Numbered from the stretch's first letter, positions 36,037 through 47,630 are shown. The stretch: DNA of 64,000 nt from Streptomyces sp. BK208 (GCF_004364245.1 NZ_SOAV01000002.1:310001-374000); one strand, 5' to 3'. The notes: generated by a model from the letters alone, not told the origin. Numbers and translations: made by a program.

Positions 36037-36632
36037 AGACCACCCAGACCGCCGCCCTGCTCGCCGCCGTCGTCACCTCCGGCCTGATGGCGGGCCTCTT
36101 CGCGGCCTTCGCGTACGCCGTGATGCCGGGTCTGCGCGGTACGTCCGACCACACGTTCGTGGAGACGATGCAGGGCATCAACAAGGCGATCGTCAACCCC
36201 GTGTTCATGCTTCCGTTCATGGGGACGATCCCGCTGATCGCCGTGGCGGTGTTCCTCGCCCGGCGCGGTCACGGACGGCCGGCGCTGCCCTGGCTCATCG
36301 CCGCGCTCGTCCTGTACCTGGTCGCGTTCGCGGTGACCGTCGCGGTCAACGTCCCGCTCAACGACCAGCTGGAGCGGGCCGGCGACCCGGACTCCATAGG
36401 CGACCCGGCCGCAGTCCGCGAACGGTTCGAGGCGGCCTGGGTCACCTGGAACATCGTGCGCGCGCTGCTGCACACGGCGGCCTTCGCCTGCCTGGCCTGG
36501 GCCCTGGTCCTGTACGGCGCGGACCGGCTTCGCACCGACCGGGCGGCGGTGCCCGCCTCCGGCACGTCGTCGGCGCACGCGTACGGCGACGGTCACGGGC
36601 GGGCCTTCACGACCGGCACGAACCGCACGTGA
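36033..36632 (+). CDS. DUF1772 membrane protein (anthrone oxygenase-like)
   Basis: A 199-residue protein with four predicted membrane helices (about 7-30, 55-76, 82-104, 145-165) and DUF1772 features such as VNVPLNDQLER and the WVTWNIVRALLHTAAF helix. Some DUF1772 proteins are anthrone oxygenases in aromatic polyketide pathways, but most are of unknown function. It is translationally coupled to the NmrA-like reductase, which suggests a joint role in quinone-type or redox-active compound metabolism (inference). The C-terminal tail is low complexity. Confidence 0.82.
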   Translation: MKTTQTAALLAAVVTSGLMAGLFAAFAYAVMPGLRGTSDHTFVETMQGINKAIVNPVFMLPFMGTIPLIAVAVFLARRGHGRPALPWLIAALVLYLVAFAVTVAVNVPLNDQLERAGDPDSIGDPAAVRERFEAAWVTWNIVRALLHTAAFACLAWALVLYGADRLRTDRAAVPASGTSSAHAYGDGHGRAFTTGTNRT

Positions 36633-36677
36633 ACAGGGGGCGGCCCGGTCGGCGGCCGGTGCGTGGAGCGGTGCGGG

Positions 36678-38978
36678 CTACCGGAAGGCGCGCAGCCGGA
36701 GACTGTTGGTCACCACGAAGACCGAGGAGAAGGCCATCGCCGCCCCCGCGATCATCGGGTTCAGCAGTCCGGCGGCGGCCAGCGGCAGCGCGGCCACGTT
36801 GTAGCCGAAGGCCCACACGAGATTGCCCCTGATCGTGGACAGGGTGCGCCGGGACAGCCGGATCGCGTCCGCCGCCACCCGCAGGTCACCGCGGACCACC
36901 GTCAGGTCGCCCGCCTCGATCGCCGCGTCCGTCCCCGTGCCCATCGCGAGGCCCAGGTCCGCGGCGGCGAGCGCGGCGGCGTCGTTGACACCGTCGCCGA
37001 CCATGGCGACCGTACGGCCCTCGGAGCGCAGCCGCTCCACCACGGCGACCTTGTCCTCGGGCAGCACCTCGGCGATCACCTCGTCGATCCCGACGGCCGC
37101 CGCGACCGACTCGGCCACCCGCCGGTTGTCCCCGGTCAGCAGGACGGGCCTCAGACCCAGCCGGCGCAGCCCGGCCACCGCCTCGGCGCTGGTCTCCTTC
37201 ACCGCGTCCGCCACGGTCACGACGCCGCGCGGCACACCGTCCCAGCCGACCACGACGGCCGTACGGCCCCGCTGTTCGGCCTCGTCCCGGGCGGCCGACA
37301 CCTCGGGCGGCAGGGCGTCGTACAGGCGCCCCACGGCCACCTCGCGGCCCGCCACCCGGGCGCGTACGCCACGCCCGGGGACGTTCTCGAAGTCCTCGAC
37401 GTCCGGCAGCGTGCCGAGCCGCTCCTCGGCCCCCGCGGCGATCGCGCGGGCCACGGGGTGCTCGGAGGCGTGCTCGACGGCGCCCGCGAGCCGCAGCAGC
37501 TCCTCCTCGCCGGTGTCCCCGGCGGCGTACACCTCGTGCAGGGTCATGCGGCCGGTGGTGACCGTGCCGGTCTTGTCCAGGACGACGGTGTCGACCCTGC
37601 GGGTGGACTCCAGGACCTCGGGGCCCTTGATGAGGATGCCGAGCTGGGCACCCCGGCCGGTGCCGACCAGCAGCGCGGTCGGCGTGGCGAGACCCAGGGC
37701 GCAGGGGCAGGCGATGATCAGGACGGCGACGGCCGCGGTGAACGCGGCGACGGTGTCGCCGGTGGCGCCCAGCCAGCCGCCGAAGGTGGCGACCGCGATG
37801 AGCAGCACGGCCGGCACGAAGACGCCGGAGACCCGGTCGGCGAGGCGCTGCACCTCGGCCTTGCCGCTCTGCGCGTCCTCCACCAGCTTCGCCATCCGCG
37901 CCAGCTGCGTGTCCGCGCCCACCCGGGTCGCCTCGACCACCAGCCGGCCCCCGGCGTTCACCGTGGCGCCGGTGACGGCGTCCCCGGCCGTGACGTCCAC
38001 CGGCACGGACTCGCCGGTCAGCAGGGAGGCGTCCACGGCGGAGGTGCCCTCGGTCACCGTGCCGTCGGTGGCGATCTTCTCGCCGGGGCGGACGACGAAC
38101 CGGTCGCCCACGGCCAGCCGGGCCACGGGTATCCGCACCTCGCGTCCGTCCCGCAGGACGGCGACGTCCTTGGCGCCCAGCTCCATCAGCGCCCGCAGCG
38201 CGGCCCCCGCGCGGCGCTTGGAGCGGGCCTCCAGCCACCGGCCGAGGAGCAGGAAGACGGTGACCCCGGCCGCCGCCTCCAGGTAGATCACGGAGGCGCC
38301 GTCGGTGCGGGAGACGGTGAGGTCGAAGCCGTGCCGCATGCCCGGCATGCCCGCGTCCCCGAAGAACAGCGCCCACAGGGACCAGCCGAACGCCGCCAGC
38401 GTGCCGAGCGAGACCAGCGTGTCCATGGTGGCCGCGCCGTGCCGCAGGCCCGTCCAGGCCGCGCGGTGGAAGGGCAGCCCGCCCCAGACCACGACGGGTG
38501 CGGCGAGGGTGAGCGAGAGCCACTGCCAGTTGTCGAACTGGAGCGCCGGGACCATCGCCAGCAGGACGACGGGCGCGGCCAGGAGGGCCGAGACCAGCAG
38601 GCGCTGCCGCAGGGCCGACAGCTCCGGGTCGCGGCCCCCGTCCCCGGTGCCGCTCTCCCCGGTGCCGGTCCCGCCAGCGGGCTCCGGCGGCGGCGCCGGT
38701 TCCTCGGCGGTGTACCCGGTCTTCACGACGGTGGCGATCAGGTCGGCGACCTCCGTGGTCACCGGGTGGCTGATCCGGGCCTTCTCCGTCGCGTAGTTCA
38801 CCGTGGCGGTGACACCGTCCATGCGGTTGAGCTTCTTCTCGACGCGGGCCGCGCAGGCGGCGCAGGTCATTCCGCCGATGAGCAGCTCGACCTCGGCGAG
38901 ACCGGCGTCGGGAGCCGCGGCCGTCGCGGCGGCAGGGGTGTCCGCGGCGGCAGGGGTGTCCGCGGTGGTGCTGGTCAT
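36678..38978 (-). CDS. copA: Copper-exporting P1B-type ATPase
   Basis: A 766-residue P1B ATPase that pumps Cu(I) out of the cell. After an Ala/Thr-rich leader, a single heavy-metal domain carries GMTCAAC (Cys39, Cys42). The membrane metal site is CPC at 424-426 ([10 protein letters not shown]), the phosphorylated residue is Asp468 in DKTGT, and the hinge is [11 protein letters not shown] Gly/Pro-rich linker ([13 protein letters not shown]) joins the metal domain to the pump. It follows copZ in the same direction, and a CsoR operator stands ahead of both. Confidence 0.96.
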   Translation of the reverse strand: MTSTTADTPAAADTPAAATAAAPDAGLAEVELLIGGMTCAACAARVEKKLNRMDGVTATVNYATEKARISHPVTTEVADLIATVVKTGYTAEEPAPPPEPAGGTGTGESGTGDGGRDPELSALRQRLLVSALLAAPVVLLAMVPALQFDNWQWLSLTLAAPVVVWGGLPFHRAAWTGLRHGAATMDTLVSLGTLAAFGWSLWALFFGDAGMPGMRHGFDLTVSRTDGASVIYLEAAAGVTVFLLLGRWLEARSKRRAGAALRALMELGAKDVAVLRDGREVRIPVARLAVGDRFVVRPGEKIATDGTVTEGTSAVDASLLTGESVPVDVTAGDAVTGATVNAGGRLVVEATRVGADTQLARMAKLVEDAQSGKAEVQRLADRVSGVFVPAVLLIAVATFGGWLGATGDTVAAFTAAVAVLIIACPCALGLATPTALLVGTGRGAQLGILIKGPEVLESTRRVDTVVLDKTGTVTTGRMTLHEVYAAGDTGEEELLRLAGAVEHASEHPVARAIAAGAEERLGTLPDVEDFENVPGRGVRARVAGREVAVGRLYDALPPEVSAARDEAEQRGRTAVVVGWDGVPRGVVTVADAVKETSAEAVAGLRRLGLRPVLLTGDNRRVAESVAAAVGIDEVIAEVLPEDKVAVVERLRSEGRTVAMVGDGVNDAAALAAADLGLAMGTGTDAAIEAGDLTVVRGDLRVAADAIRLSRRTLSTIRGNLVWAFGYNVAALPLAAAGLLNPMIAGAAMAFSSVFVVTNSLRLRAFR

Positions 38979-39016
38979 GGTCCGGGCTCCAGGAGGGGGG
39001 GCGGTTGCGCCGGGGC

Positions 39017-39259
39017 TCAGACCCGGCCGACGAGCTCGAAACCCGCCTCGTCCACGGCGGCGCGCACGGCCGCGTCGTCGAGCGGGGTCGCGGAGACGAC
39101 GGTGACCTCGCCGGTGGAGGCGACGGCCTGCACGGAGGCGACGCCCGCGATCTCGGAGATCTCGCCGGAGACGGCGCCCTCGCAGTGGCCGCAGCTCATG
39201 CCGCTCACCTTGTAGACGGTGGTGACGGAGCCCTGGGCGGTGTCGGTCTGGGCGGTCAT
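39017..39259 (-). CDS. copZ: Copper chaperone CopZ
   Basis: An 80-residue HMA-domain protein with the copper site MSCGHC after VYKVSG, and the ferredoxin-like fold continuing to [13 protein letters not shown]. It delivers Cu(I) to the ATPase encoded 38 bp downstream. ATG 39259 is preceded by GAGGAGTAACGAC. A short Gln/Thr N-terminal extension precedes the fold. Copper induction is expected through the operator at 39333-39347. Confidence 0.95.
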   Translation of the reverse strand: MTAQTDTAQGSVTTVYKVSGMSCGHCEGAVSGEISEIAGVASVQAVASTGEVTVVSATPLDDAAVRAAVDEAGFELVGRV

Positions 39260-39332
39260 GTCGTTACTCCTCGTCAGGGGGTGGCACGGGCGGGTACCCG
39301 TGGGTCCGCGCGGGACCACGTACCACCCACTG

Positions 39333-39347
39333 TACCCCCAGGGGGTA
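39333..39347 (-). promoter_or_regulatory. CsoR operator of copZ-copA
   Basis: TACCCCCAGGGGGTA is a perfect palindrome around one central base, the G-tract operator described for Streptomyces CsoR. It lies 74 bp upstream of copZ. No csoR gene is in the window, so the repressor must be encoded elsewhere. Confidence 0.88.
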
Positions 39348-39445
39348 TGGCTCCGGATGGGCCTGCCGTGAGATGAGGGACGGGAGGCTCGGACGCCGCC
39401 ACCCCGGCATGCGACAGCCACGACGGTACGGAAGTGAGGGTGACG

Positions 39446-40483
39446 ATGCGCGCGGTCGTGTTCGAGCGTTTCGGGGAGCCGGCCGAGGTGCGGGAGGTCG
39501 CCGACCCCGCACCCGCGCCGCACGGTGTCGTGGTGCGCGTCGCGGCCACCGGGCTGTGCCGCAGCGACTGGCACGGATGGCGGGGCCACGACCCGGACAT
39601 CGCACTGCCGCACGTCCCCGGCCACGAGCTCGCCGGTGTCGTCGAGGCGGTCGGCGACCGGGTGGCGGGGTGGCGGCCCGGCGACCGGGTGACCGTGCCC
39701 TTCGTCTGCGCCTGCGGGACCTGCGCGGCCTGCGCGGCGGGCGACCAGCAGGTGTGCGAGCGCCAGACCCAGCCCGGCTTCACCCACTGGGGCTCCTTCG
39801 CCGAGTACGTGGCGCTCGACCACGCCGACGTCAACCTCGTCCCGGTGCCCGAGGGCATGTCGTACGCCACGGCCGCCTCGCTCGGCTGCCGGTTCGCCAC
39901 CGCCTACCGCGCCGTGGTTCAGCAGGGGCGCCTCGCGGCGGGGGAGTGGGTCGCGGTGCACGGCTGCGGGGGTGTCGGCCTGTCCGCGGTGATGATCGCC
40001 GCGGCGTCCGGGGCGCGCGTGGTCGCCGTGGACGTGTCGGCCCGCGCGCTGGAGCTGGCGCACGCCTTCGGCGCGGCCGAGTGCGTGGACGCCTCCCGGA
40101 CGCCGGACACGGCGGCCGCCGTCCTCGACCTCACCGGCGGTGGCGCCCACCTCTCGCTCGACGCCCTCGGATCGCCCGCCACCTGTGCCGCGTCCGTGGC
40201 CGGCCTGCGCCGCCGGGGCCGGCACGTACAGGTCGGGCTGCTGCCCTCGGCGGACGGCACCACACCGGTGCCGATGGGCCGCGCCGTCGCCCTGGAGCTG
40301 GAACTGCTGGGCAGCCACGGGATGGCCGCACACACCTACCCGCCGATGCTGGAGCTGGTCCGCGCCGGAGTGCTCCGGCCCGACCGGCTGGTGACGTCCA
40401 CCATCGGTCTCGAGGCGGTCCCGGCGGCCCTCGCGGCGATGGGCACGGCGCCCGGCGCCGGGGTGACGGTCGTCGAGCCGTGA
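39446..40483 (+). CDS. Zinc-dependent alcohol dehydrogenase
   Basis: A 345-residue medium-chain dehydrogenase. Catalytic zinc ligands are the Cys of [10 protein letters not shown] and the His-Glu of VPGHELAG. The structural zinc loop is [17 protein letters not shown], with the four cysteines present. The NAD-binding domain has [18 protein letters not shown] 39446 is used; a GTG four codons earlier is possible. It is divergent from copZ and shares the upstream region with the CsoR operator, so copper-linked control is conceivable but unproven. It ends at a strong bidirectional hairpin. Confidence 0.9.
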   Translation: MRAVVFERFGEPAEVREVADPAPAPHGVVVRVAATGLCRSDWHGWRGHDPDIALPHVPGHELAGVVEAVGDRVAGWRPGDRVTVPFVCACGTCAACAAGDQQVCERQTQPGFTHWGSFAEYVALDHADVNLVPVPEGMSYATAASLGCRFATAYRAVVQQGRLAAGEWVAVHGCGGVGLSAVMIAAASGARVVAVDVSARALELAHAFGAAECVDASRTPDTAAAVLDLTGGGAHLSLDALGSPATCAASVAGLRRRGRHVQVGLLPSADGTTPVPMGRAVALELELLGSHGMAAHTYPPMLELVRAGVLRPDRLVTSTIGLEAVPAALAAMGTAPGAGVTVVEP

Positions 40484-40524
40484 CGCTCGTCGAGCCGTGA
40501 CGGTCACCGGGTCCTGACGGCCGC

Positions 40525-40562
40525 CCGCCCGGTGCCCCACGCGGCCGTGGGGCACCGGGCGG
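40525..40562. terminator. Strong bidirectional hairpin
   Basis: A perfect 17-bp inverted repeat (40525-40541 with 40546-40562, loop CGGC) lies between the convergent dehydrogenase and MerR-like genes. Confidence 0.85.
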
Positions 40563-40600
40563 CCTTCCGGCGCCGCCGCTCCTCGCCGCCGTCGCTCCCG

Positions 40601-40792
40601 TTACTTGTTCCTGTTGCGCGGCCGGGACGCCACCCAGGCCCGGACCGTCTCCGCGTACCAGTACGGCTTCCCGCCCTCCACGTGGTCGGGCGGCGGCAGC
40701 AGCCCGTGCTTGCGGTACGACCGCACGGTGTCCGGCTGGACGTGGATGTGGGCCGCGATGTCCTTGTAGGACCAGAGCCTCCGGTCGGTCAC
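40601..40792 (-). CDS. Small MerR/excisionase-like helix-turn-helix protein
   Basis: A 63-residue DNA-binding protein. GTG 40792 is chosen because GGAGG lies 8 bases upstream; the in-frame GTG at 40801 overlaps that site. The winged helix-turn-helix reads YKDIAAHIHVQPDTVRSYRK, then LPPPDHVEGGKPYWYAETV and an Arg-rich end. Such solo proteins are common in Streptomyces, sometimes as phage or plasmid excisionases and sometimes as chromosomal regulators. No integrase is nearby, so a regulatory role is more likely. The target is unknown. Confidence 0.8.
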   Translation of the reverse strand: MTDRRLWSYKDIAAHIHVQPDTVRSYRKHGLLPPPDHVEGGKPYWYAETVRAWVASRPRNRNK

Positions 40793-41570
40793 TCGTTGCA
40801 CCTCCCTGCGCGCGCCACGGCGGCGACCGGGGACGGCCGCGGGGGGAGCCGGGCGCTGCGCTGGCGATCACCAAGCCTGTGCCGGGTGAACGACGCCGGG
40901 TGAGGGGCGGTCGGGGGACGTTCGCGGGTGTGACGGAAGACCCGCGTACCGGTGACATGTGTGACCCGCGAGGCGCATTCGTGACACGAGCGCCACACAG
41001 GCGTACGCCGTCGTTCAGGCGCGGCGCGTTGACTGGGGCGGCCGTCGGTGCTCGGTGGTGCGCCACCGGACCGCCAGCGGACCGCCACAGGGGGCAAGTC
41101 GTCCGAATGTCCGGACAAAACATTGACAGGCCGCACGCACGCCGCTAGAAACCGGGGAGACGCAAGGGCGGGCAAGAAGGGAACGCGATGGCGGACGGCC
41201 CGATGACACACGGCCCCGTCGCCGGTTCCCCCACCGAACGCCTCCGGCGCGGGAAGGCGGCCTCGCCCTGGCAGGAGCGAGGCACGAGCGCCGACTCCCC
41301 GCTCGCACCGGCTCCGCGCCGGAGGTTCCCGCGTCCCGCCGGGGCGGCCCGTGCCCGCGGCGCCCCCACTGCCCCACGTGTCTACGCGGACACCGAAACC
41401 GCAGACACAGTGTCGGGCGCGTGCGCGGCGCCCGGCTGCTGGGATGGAGTCATGGCCGAGACCGCGACCCGACCGGCGCGGTCACCGGCCCGCGAGCAGC
41501 ACGAGCAGCGCGCGCTGCACCCACGGCACGTCTCGACCCGTCGCCGCCATCTGTGAAGGAGTTCTCGGTC
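40793..41570 (+). other. Long spacer and leader of mmsA with promoter and a doubtful short ORF
   Basis: This 778-bp stretch has no convincing gene. From 40,900 to 41,000 it holds several GTGAC motifs. A GTCCGGAC palindrome (41109-41116) precedes the promoter at 41123-41151. The transcript would then have a leader of about 410 nt with hairpins such as GCCTCGC/GCGAGGC (41260-41266 with 41277-41283). An ORF at 41188-41556 (122 codons, ATG after GAAGGGA) ends with its TGA inside the mmsA ribosome site, but its composition is low complexity and about 17% of its third positions are A or T. Confidence 0.5.
41123..41151 (+). promoter_or_regulatory. Strong candidate promoter of mmsA
   Basis: TTGACA (41123-41128), 17 bases, TAGAAA (41146-41151): a perfect -35 and near-consensus -10. 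It is 420 bp upstream of mmsA, implying a long 5' leader. Confidence 0.65.
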
Positions 41571-43073
<1,503 letters not shown>

Positions 43074-43127
43074 CCGACCCCGAGCCGATCACCGAGGGTG
43101 ATCGCGGATACGGGAAGCAAGCCCGTG

Positions 43128-43162
43128 GGAGGCCGTCCACTCCGTGGACGGCCTCCTTTTTT
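43128..43162 (+). terminator. mmsA terminator
   Basis: GGAGGCCGTCCAC (43128-43140) and its exact complement (43144-43156), 3-nt loop, followed by six T residues (43157-43162): a classic rho-independent terminator, unusual in this GC-rich genome for its T-tract. Confidence 0.95.
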
Positions 43163-43411
43163 GCGTGCGGACCGTGCGGTTCCCGTAGGCGGGCAAGACG
43201 CCACCGCCAGAGCCCTGTTACGTCGTGATCGACATCATCGGCGCTTCACGACCACGGAATCCGTAGGTAATTGACCATTGACGACTCGGTTTTCGTCGGT
43301 GTTCGATGCTGCGAACCGGGAGCGGACCGAGACCCACAGACCTGATCCGCCGGAGGCGATAGCGCTCCCGACGTCACCCTCAGTCGCACGAGTCGATCGG
43401 AACCCCGCCGC
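43163..43411. other. Spacer upstream of the APC permease gene
   Basis: About 250 bp with no gene. It contains two close TTGAC motifs (TTGACC and TTGACG near 43269-43280) that could serve as -35 elements for the permease, but no good -10 hexamer is evident at the right distance. Confidence 0.4.
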
Positions 43412-44836
43412 ATGACCGATACGCTCCGCCCCGTCGCAACCGAGCCCGGTGCCGCCCCCGCACCCGACCCGGACGGCGCCCCCACCACCCTCAAGCGTTC
43501 CATCGGCGTCGTCGGCGGCACCCTGCTCACCCTCTCGTGCGTGACCCCCGCCTCCACGCTCTTCGTGGTCGTCCCCGACCTCTTCGGCTCGCTCGGCACC
43601 GCCACCGCGCTCACCATCGCCATCGGCTCCCTGCTCTGCGTCGCGGTGGCGTTCTGCTACTCGGAGCTGGGCACCCTCGTCCCCAGCGCCGGCGGCGAGT
43701 ACGCCATGGTCTCCACCCTGTCCGGGCGCCTGGCCGGCTGGCTCGTCTTCGTGCTGTCCCTGCTGGTCGTCATGATCGTGCCGCCGGTGATCGCGATGGG
43801 CACGGCCGACTACCTCGAACCGATCCTGCACCTCGACCCGTCCCTCGCGGGCGCGGGCGTCATGCTGCTCGCCACCCTCGCCGGCCTGCTCGACCTGCGG
43901 GCCAACGCCTGGATCACCGGCGTCTTCCTGGTCCTGGAGGTCATCGCCGCGGCCGTCGTCGCGGTGCTGGGCTTCGCCCACGCCGAGCGCGGCCCCGGCA
44001 GCCTGGTGTCGATGGAGGTGGGCGGCGCCCACGGCGGCACGGACCCGGTGACGGCCCTGCTGGTCGTCTCCGGGCTCGCCATCGCCCTCTTCATCACGCA
44101 GGGCTTCTCCACCGCCGTCTACCTCTCCGAGGAGCTGGAGAACCCGCGCCGCAACGTCGCCCGCACGGTGCTGGCCACCCTCGCCATCTCCACGGTGATC
44201 ATCCTGGTCCCGGTCGTCGCCATCACGTTCGGCGCCTCCGACCTGGCCGAGCTGACCGGCGGCGACATCGGCGCCATGGTCACCGCCTGGTCCAACTCGG
44301 CCGTCGGCACCTTCGTGAGCCTCTGCGTGGCCCTCGCCATCATCAACGCGGGCATCGTGATGGTCATCCAGAACTCGCGCGTCCTGTTCGCCTCCGCCCG
44401 CGACAAGGCGTGGCCCACTCCGGTCAACGGGCTCTTCGCCCGGCTCGGCCGGTTCGGCTCCCCGTGGGTCGCCACCCTCGCCGTGGGCGTGCCCGGCGCC
44501 GCGCTGTGCTTCGTCGACCTGGACACCCTGTACGGCGTCACCGGCGTCTCCGTCACGGCGATGTACCTGCTGGTCGCCGTCGCCGCCCTCGGGGCCCGGC
44601 GCGGCGCGCACCGCCGTGCGCACGCGTGGCGCATGCCCCTGTGGCCGGCGGTGCCGATCGTGCTGATCGCGGTCCTCGCCTACATCCTGACCCAGCAGGA
44701 GGTGGCCCACCTGCTGTGGACCGGCGGCATCGCGGCCGTCGCCACCCTGTACTGGGCCCTGTACCTGCGCCCGCGCCGCGACACCCGCTGGCTGGTGACC
44801 GTGCCCCAGGACGTCCGCGAGCCCGCCGGGCCGTGA
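43412..44836 (+). CDS. APC family amino acid/polyamine permease
   Basis: A 474-residue permease with about twelve membrane helices. The first helix has the APC unwound-helix motif near GVVGGTLLTLSCVTPAST, and YSELGTLVPSAGGEYAMVS is typical of the family. FITQGFSTAVYLSEELENPRRNVAR is the conserved helix 6 and loop. Substrate is an amino acid or related amine; putrescine or GABA cannot be excluded. ATG 43412 has no strong ribosome site. It is monocistronic between terminators. Confidence 0.9.
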   Translation: MTDTLRPVATEPGAAPAPDPDGAPTTLKRSIGVVGGTLLTLSCVTPASTLFVVVPDLFGSLGTATALTIAIGSLLCVAVAFCYSELGTLVPSAGGEYAMVSTLSGRLAGWLVFVLSLLVVMIVPPVIAMGTADYLEPILHLDPSLAGAGVMLLATLAGLLDLRANAWITGVFLVLEVIAAAVVAVLGFAHAERGPGSLVSMEVGGAHGGTDPVTALLVVSGLAIALFITQGFSTAVYLSEELENPRRNVARTVLATLAISTVIILVPVVAITFGASDLAELTGGDIGAMVTAWSNSAVGTFVSLCVALAIINAGIVMVIQNSRVLFASARDKAWPTPVNGLFARLGRFGSPWVATLAVGVPGAALCFVDLDTLYGVTGVSVTAMYLLVAVAALGARRGAHRRAHAWRMPLWPAVPIVLIAVLAYILTQQEVAHLLWTGGIAAVATLYWALYLRPRRDTRWLVTVPQDVREPAGP

Positions 44837-44840
44837 CAGC

Positions 44841-44891
44841 GGCCCCGGCGCCCCGCGGGGCCTTTGCCGGCCTACCGCGCCCGCGGTAGGC
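44841..44891 (+). terminator. Two hairpins after the permease gene
   Basis: GGCCCC (44841-44846) pairs with GGGGCC (44857-44862) and is followed by TTT. A second, compact inverted repeat GCCTACCGCG / CGCGGTAGGC (44870-44879 with 44882-44891) follows directly. Confidence 0.7.
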
Positions 44892-44978
44892 GCGAGCGGT
44901 CCCGTACTTCCGTGGGAGGGCCGCCGGTTCAGCCTCCGGACGCCTTCCGCCGTCCGCACCGGCCCGTACCGTTGACCC

Positions 44979-47630
44979 ATGGATCTTCGACTGCCCCGCG
45001 TGCGGGGGCTGCTACGGGGGCCGCGGCGGATGCTCTGCGCCGCGGCCGCCGTCGTCGTGCTCGCCGGTGCCGGGACGTGGACGGCCGTCGCCGGTGACGA
45101 GGCGGCCCCGGTGCGGCGCGCCGACCGGACCGTGGCGGTGGGCGACGGCGTGCGCCTGGACACCTCGTACTTCACGTCGGGCTCCGGCGGCCGCCGACCG
45201 GCCGTCCTGCTCGCGCACGGCTTCGGCGGCAGCAAGGACGACGTACGGGAGCAGGCCGAGGACCTGGCGAGGGACGGGTACGCGGTCCTGACCTGGTCCG
45301 CGCGCGGATTCGGGAAGTCCACGGGGAAGATCGGGCTGAACGCGCCGGACGGCGAGGTCGCCGACGTGTCCCGGCTGATCGACTGGCTCGCCCGGCAGCC
45401 CCAGGTCGAGCTGGACGAGGACGGCGACCCCCGCGTGGGCATCGCGGGCGGCTCCTACGGCGGCGCGGTCGCGCTGCTCGCGGCCGGCCACGACACCCGG
45501 GTGGACGCCGTCGCCCCCGCGATCACCTACTGGAACCTGGCCGACGCCCTGTTCCCGAACGGTGTCTTCAAGAAGCTGTGGGCCGGCATCTTCGTCAACA
45601 CGGGCGGCGGCTGCGACCGGTTCGAGGCGGACCTGTGCCGCATGTACCAGCGCGTCGCCGAGTCCGGCAGGCCCGACGCCGAGGCCGTGAAGCTCCTGGA
45701 GGCGCGCAGTCCGCAGGCCGTCGGCGACCGCGTCAAGGTGCCCACCCTGCTGACGCAGGGCCAGACCGACTCCCTCTTCCCGCTCGGCCAGGCCGACGCC
45801 GCGGCGCGGGCGATCCGGGCCAACGGCGCCCCCGTCGACGTGGACTGGATCGCGGGCGGGCACGACGGCGGCGACCTGGAGAACGACCGCGTCCGGGCGC
45901 GCATCGACGGCTGGTTCGACCGCTACCTCAAGGACGACGAGGGCGCCGCCACCGGCCCCGCCTTCCGCGTCACCCGCACCGGAGGCGTCGACTCCACCGA
46001 CGGCCGGGCCCAGTTGCGGGGCGCGAGCGCCGACCGGTACCCGGGCCTGGCGGCCGGACAGCGCTCCGTGCCCCTGCGGGGCCGCGAGCAGAGCGTCGAC
46101 AACCCGGCCGGCGCGAACCCGCCCGCCGTCTCCGCCCTCCCCGGCCTCGGCGGCGCCGGAGGGCTCTCGCAGCTCTCCTCGCTCGGCGTCGGCGTCTCCC
46201 TCGACTTCCCCGGCCAGTACGCCGCGTTCGAGTCCGCCCCCGTCGACGACGGCCTGCGGATCACCGGCTCACCGACGGCCACCGTCCACGTCCGCTCCAC
46301 CACCGAGGACGCCGTCCTCTTCGCCAAGGTGTACGACGTCGGCCCCGGCGGCACCGCGCCCGTGCTCCCCTCCCAGCTGGTCACCCCCGTCCGCGTCGAG
46401 GACGCCGAGGCCGGCCGGGACGTGACGGTCACCCTCCCGGCGATCGACCACGAGGTGGAGAAGGGCCACCGCCTCCGCCTGGTCCTCGCCTCCACCGACC
46501 TCGGCTACGCCTCCCCGGCCGCCCCGGCGACGTACACCGTCTCCCTCCGGGGCGACCTGAAGGTGCCGACCGCCCCCGGCGTGACGACCGCCGCGGCGCC
46601 GCTGCCCGCCTGGGTGTGGTGGCTGCCCCTGGCCGGCGCCGCCGTCGCCCTGGCCCTGCTGTGGGCCGGCCGCCGCCGCACCGCCGCACCGGCCCCCGAC
46701 CCCGCGTCGGCCGACGTGCCCCTGCGGATCACCGGCCTGAGCAAGCGGTACGCCGGGGCCACCGAACGGTACGCGGTGCGGGAGCTGTCGTTCCGCGTCG
46801 AGAAGGGGCAGGTGCTCGGCCTGCTCGGGCCCAACGGCGCGGGCAAGACGACCACCCTGCGGATGCTGATGGGACTGATCAAGCCGGACGACGGCGAGAT
46901 CAGGATCTTCGGCCACGCCGTCCGCCCCGGCGCCCCGGTGCTGTCCCGGGTCGGCGCCTTCGTCGAGGGCGCGGGCTTCCTGCCGCACCTGTCCGGCCGG
47001 GAGAACCTGGAGCTGTACTGGCGGGCCACCGGACGCCCGCCCGAGGACGCCCACCTGGACGAGGCGCTGGAGATCGCCGGGCTCGGCGACGCGCTCGCCC
47101 GCGCGGTGCGCACCTACTCCCAGGGCATGCGCCAGCGCCTCGCCATCGCCCAGGCGATGCTCGGCCTGCCCGACCTCCTCATCCTCGACGAGCCGACGAA
47201 CGGACTGGACCCGCCGCAGATCCGCGAGATGCGCGAGGTGATGATCCGCTACGCGGCGGTCGGCCGCACCGTGATCGTCTCCAGCCACCTGCTGGCCGAG
47301 GTCGAGCAGTCCTGCACGCACCTCGTGGTCATGGACCGGGGCCGGCTGGTCCAGGCCGGTCCGGTCGCCGAGATCACCGGCTCCGGCGACACCCTCCTCG
47401 TCGGCACCGGCCTGCCCGTGGAAGGACCGCTCGTGGACAAGGTCGCCGCCCTGCCCGGTGTCGCCTCGGTCGTGCACACCGACGACGGGCTCCTGGTCCG
47501 CCTCGACCCCGGCGGCACGGCGTCCGGCCTGGTCGCCGAACTGGTCCGGCTGGAGATCCCGGTGGCCTCGGTGGGCCCGCACCGCCGCCTGGAGGACGCC
47601 TTCCTCACCCTGATCGGAGGTTCCGCATGA
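44979..47630 (+). CDS. Secreted CocE/S15-type hydrolase fused to a cytoplasmic ABC ATPase
   Basis: An 883-residue chimeric membrane protein. After a cationic start and an N-terminal helix (about 19-38), residues 45-335 form an alpha/beta-hydrolase of the X-Pro dipeptidyl-peptidase / CocE type, with a likely triad of Ser159 (IAGGSYGGA), Asp264 (GQTDSLFPLG) and His295 (AGGHDGGD). Residues 400-530 are the beta-jelly-roll C-terminal domain of that family. A second helix (546-564) crosses back, and residues 580-880 are an ABC-2 type ATPase with Walker A GPNGAGKT (617-624), YSQGMRQRL and LILDEPTNGLD. The hydrolase is thus outside and the ATPase inside. ATG of the permease gene overlaps the stop. 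I recall conserved Streptomyces homologues, but no known function. Confidence 0.9.
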   Translation: MDLRLPRVRGLLRGPRRMLCAAAAVVVLAGAGTWTAVAGDEAAPVRRADRTVAVGDGVRLDTSYFTSGSGGRRPAVLLAHGFGGSKDDVREQAEDLARDGYAVLTWSARGFGKSTGKIGLNAPDGEVADVSRLIDWLARQPQVELDEDGDPRVGIAGGSYGGAVALLAAGHDTRVDAVAPAITYWNLADALFPNGVFKKLWAGIFVNTGGGCDRFEADLCRMYQRVAESGRPDAEAVKLLEARSPQAVGDRVKVPTLLTQGQTDSLFPLGQADAAARAIRANGAPVDVDWIAGGHDGGDLENDRVRARIDGWFDRYLKDDEGAATGPAFRVTRTGGVDSTDGRAQLRGASADRYPGLAAGQRSVPLRGREQSVDNPAGANPPAVSALPGLGGAGGLSQLSSLGVGVSLDFPGQYAAFESAPVDDGLRITGSPTATVHVRSTTEDAVLFAKVYDVGPGGTAPVLPSQLVTPVRVEDAEAGRDVTVTLPAIDHEVEKGHRLRLVLASTDLGYASPAAPATYTVSLRGDLKVPTAPGVTTAAAPLPAWVWWLPLAGAAVALALLWAGRRRTAAPAPDPASADVPLRITGLSKRYAGATERYAVRELSFRVEKGQVLGLLGPNGAGKTTTLRMLMGLIKPDDGEIRIFGHAVRPGAPVLSRVGAFVEGAGFLPHLSGRENLELYWRATGRPPEDAHLDEALEIAGLGDALARAVRTYSQGMRQRLAIAQAMLGLPDLLILDEPTNGLDPPQIREMREVMIRYAAVGRTVIVSSHLLAEVEQSCTHLVVMDRGRLVQAGPVAEITGSGDTLLVGTGLPVEGPLVDKVAALPGVASVVHTDDGLLVRLDPGGTASGLVAELVRLEIPVASVGPHRRLEDAFLTLIGGSA

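Noticed and set aside
40601..40792. Mobile-element excisionase
   Set aside because: No integrase, attachment repeat or tRNA lies nearby, so the small MerR-like protein is treated as a chromosomal regulator.
41188..41556. 122-codon frame upstream of mmsA as a definite gene
   Set aside because: Low-complexity composition and weaker third-position bias; kept only as part of the leader description.
43235..45442. Minus-strand frame of 735 codons opposite the APC permease and hydrolase fusion
   Set aside because: His/Gly/Asp-rich shadow of two plus-strand genes that have clear family motifs.
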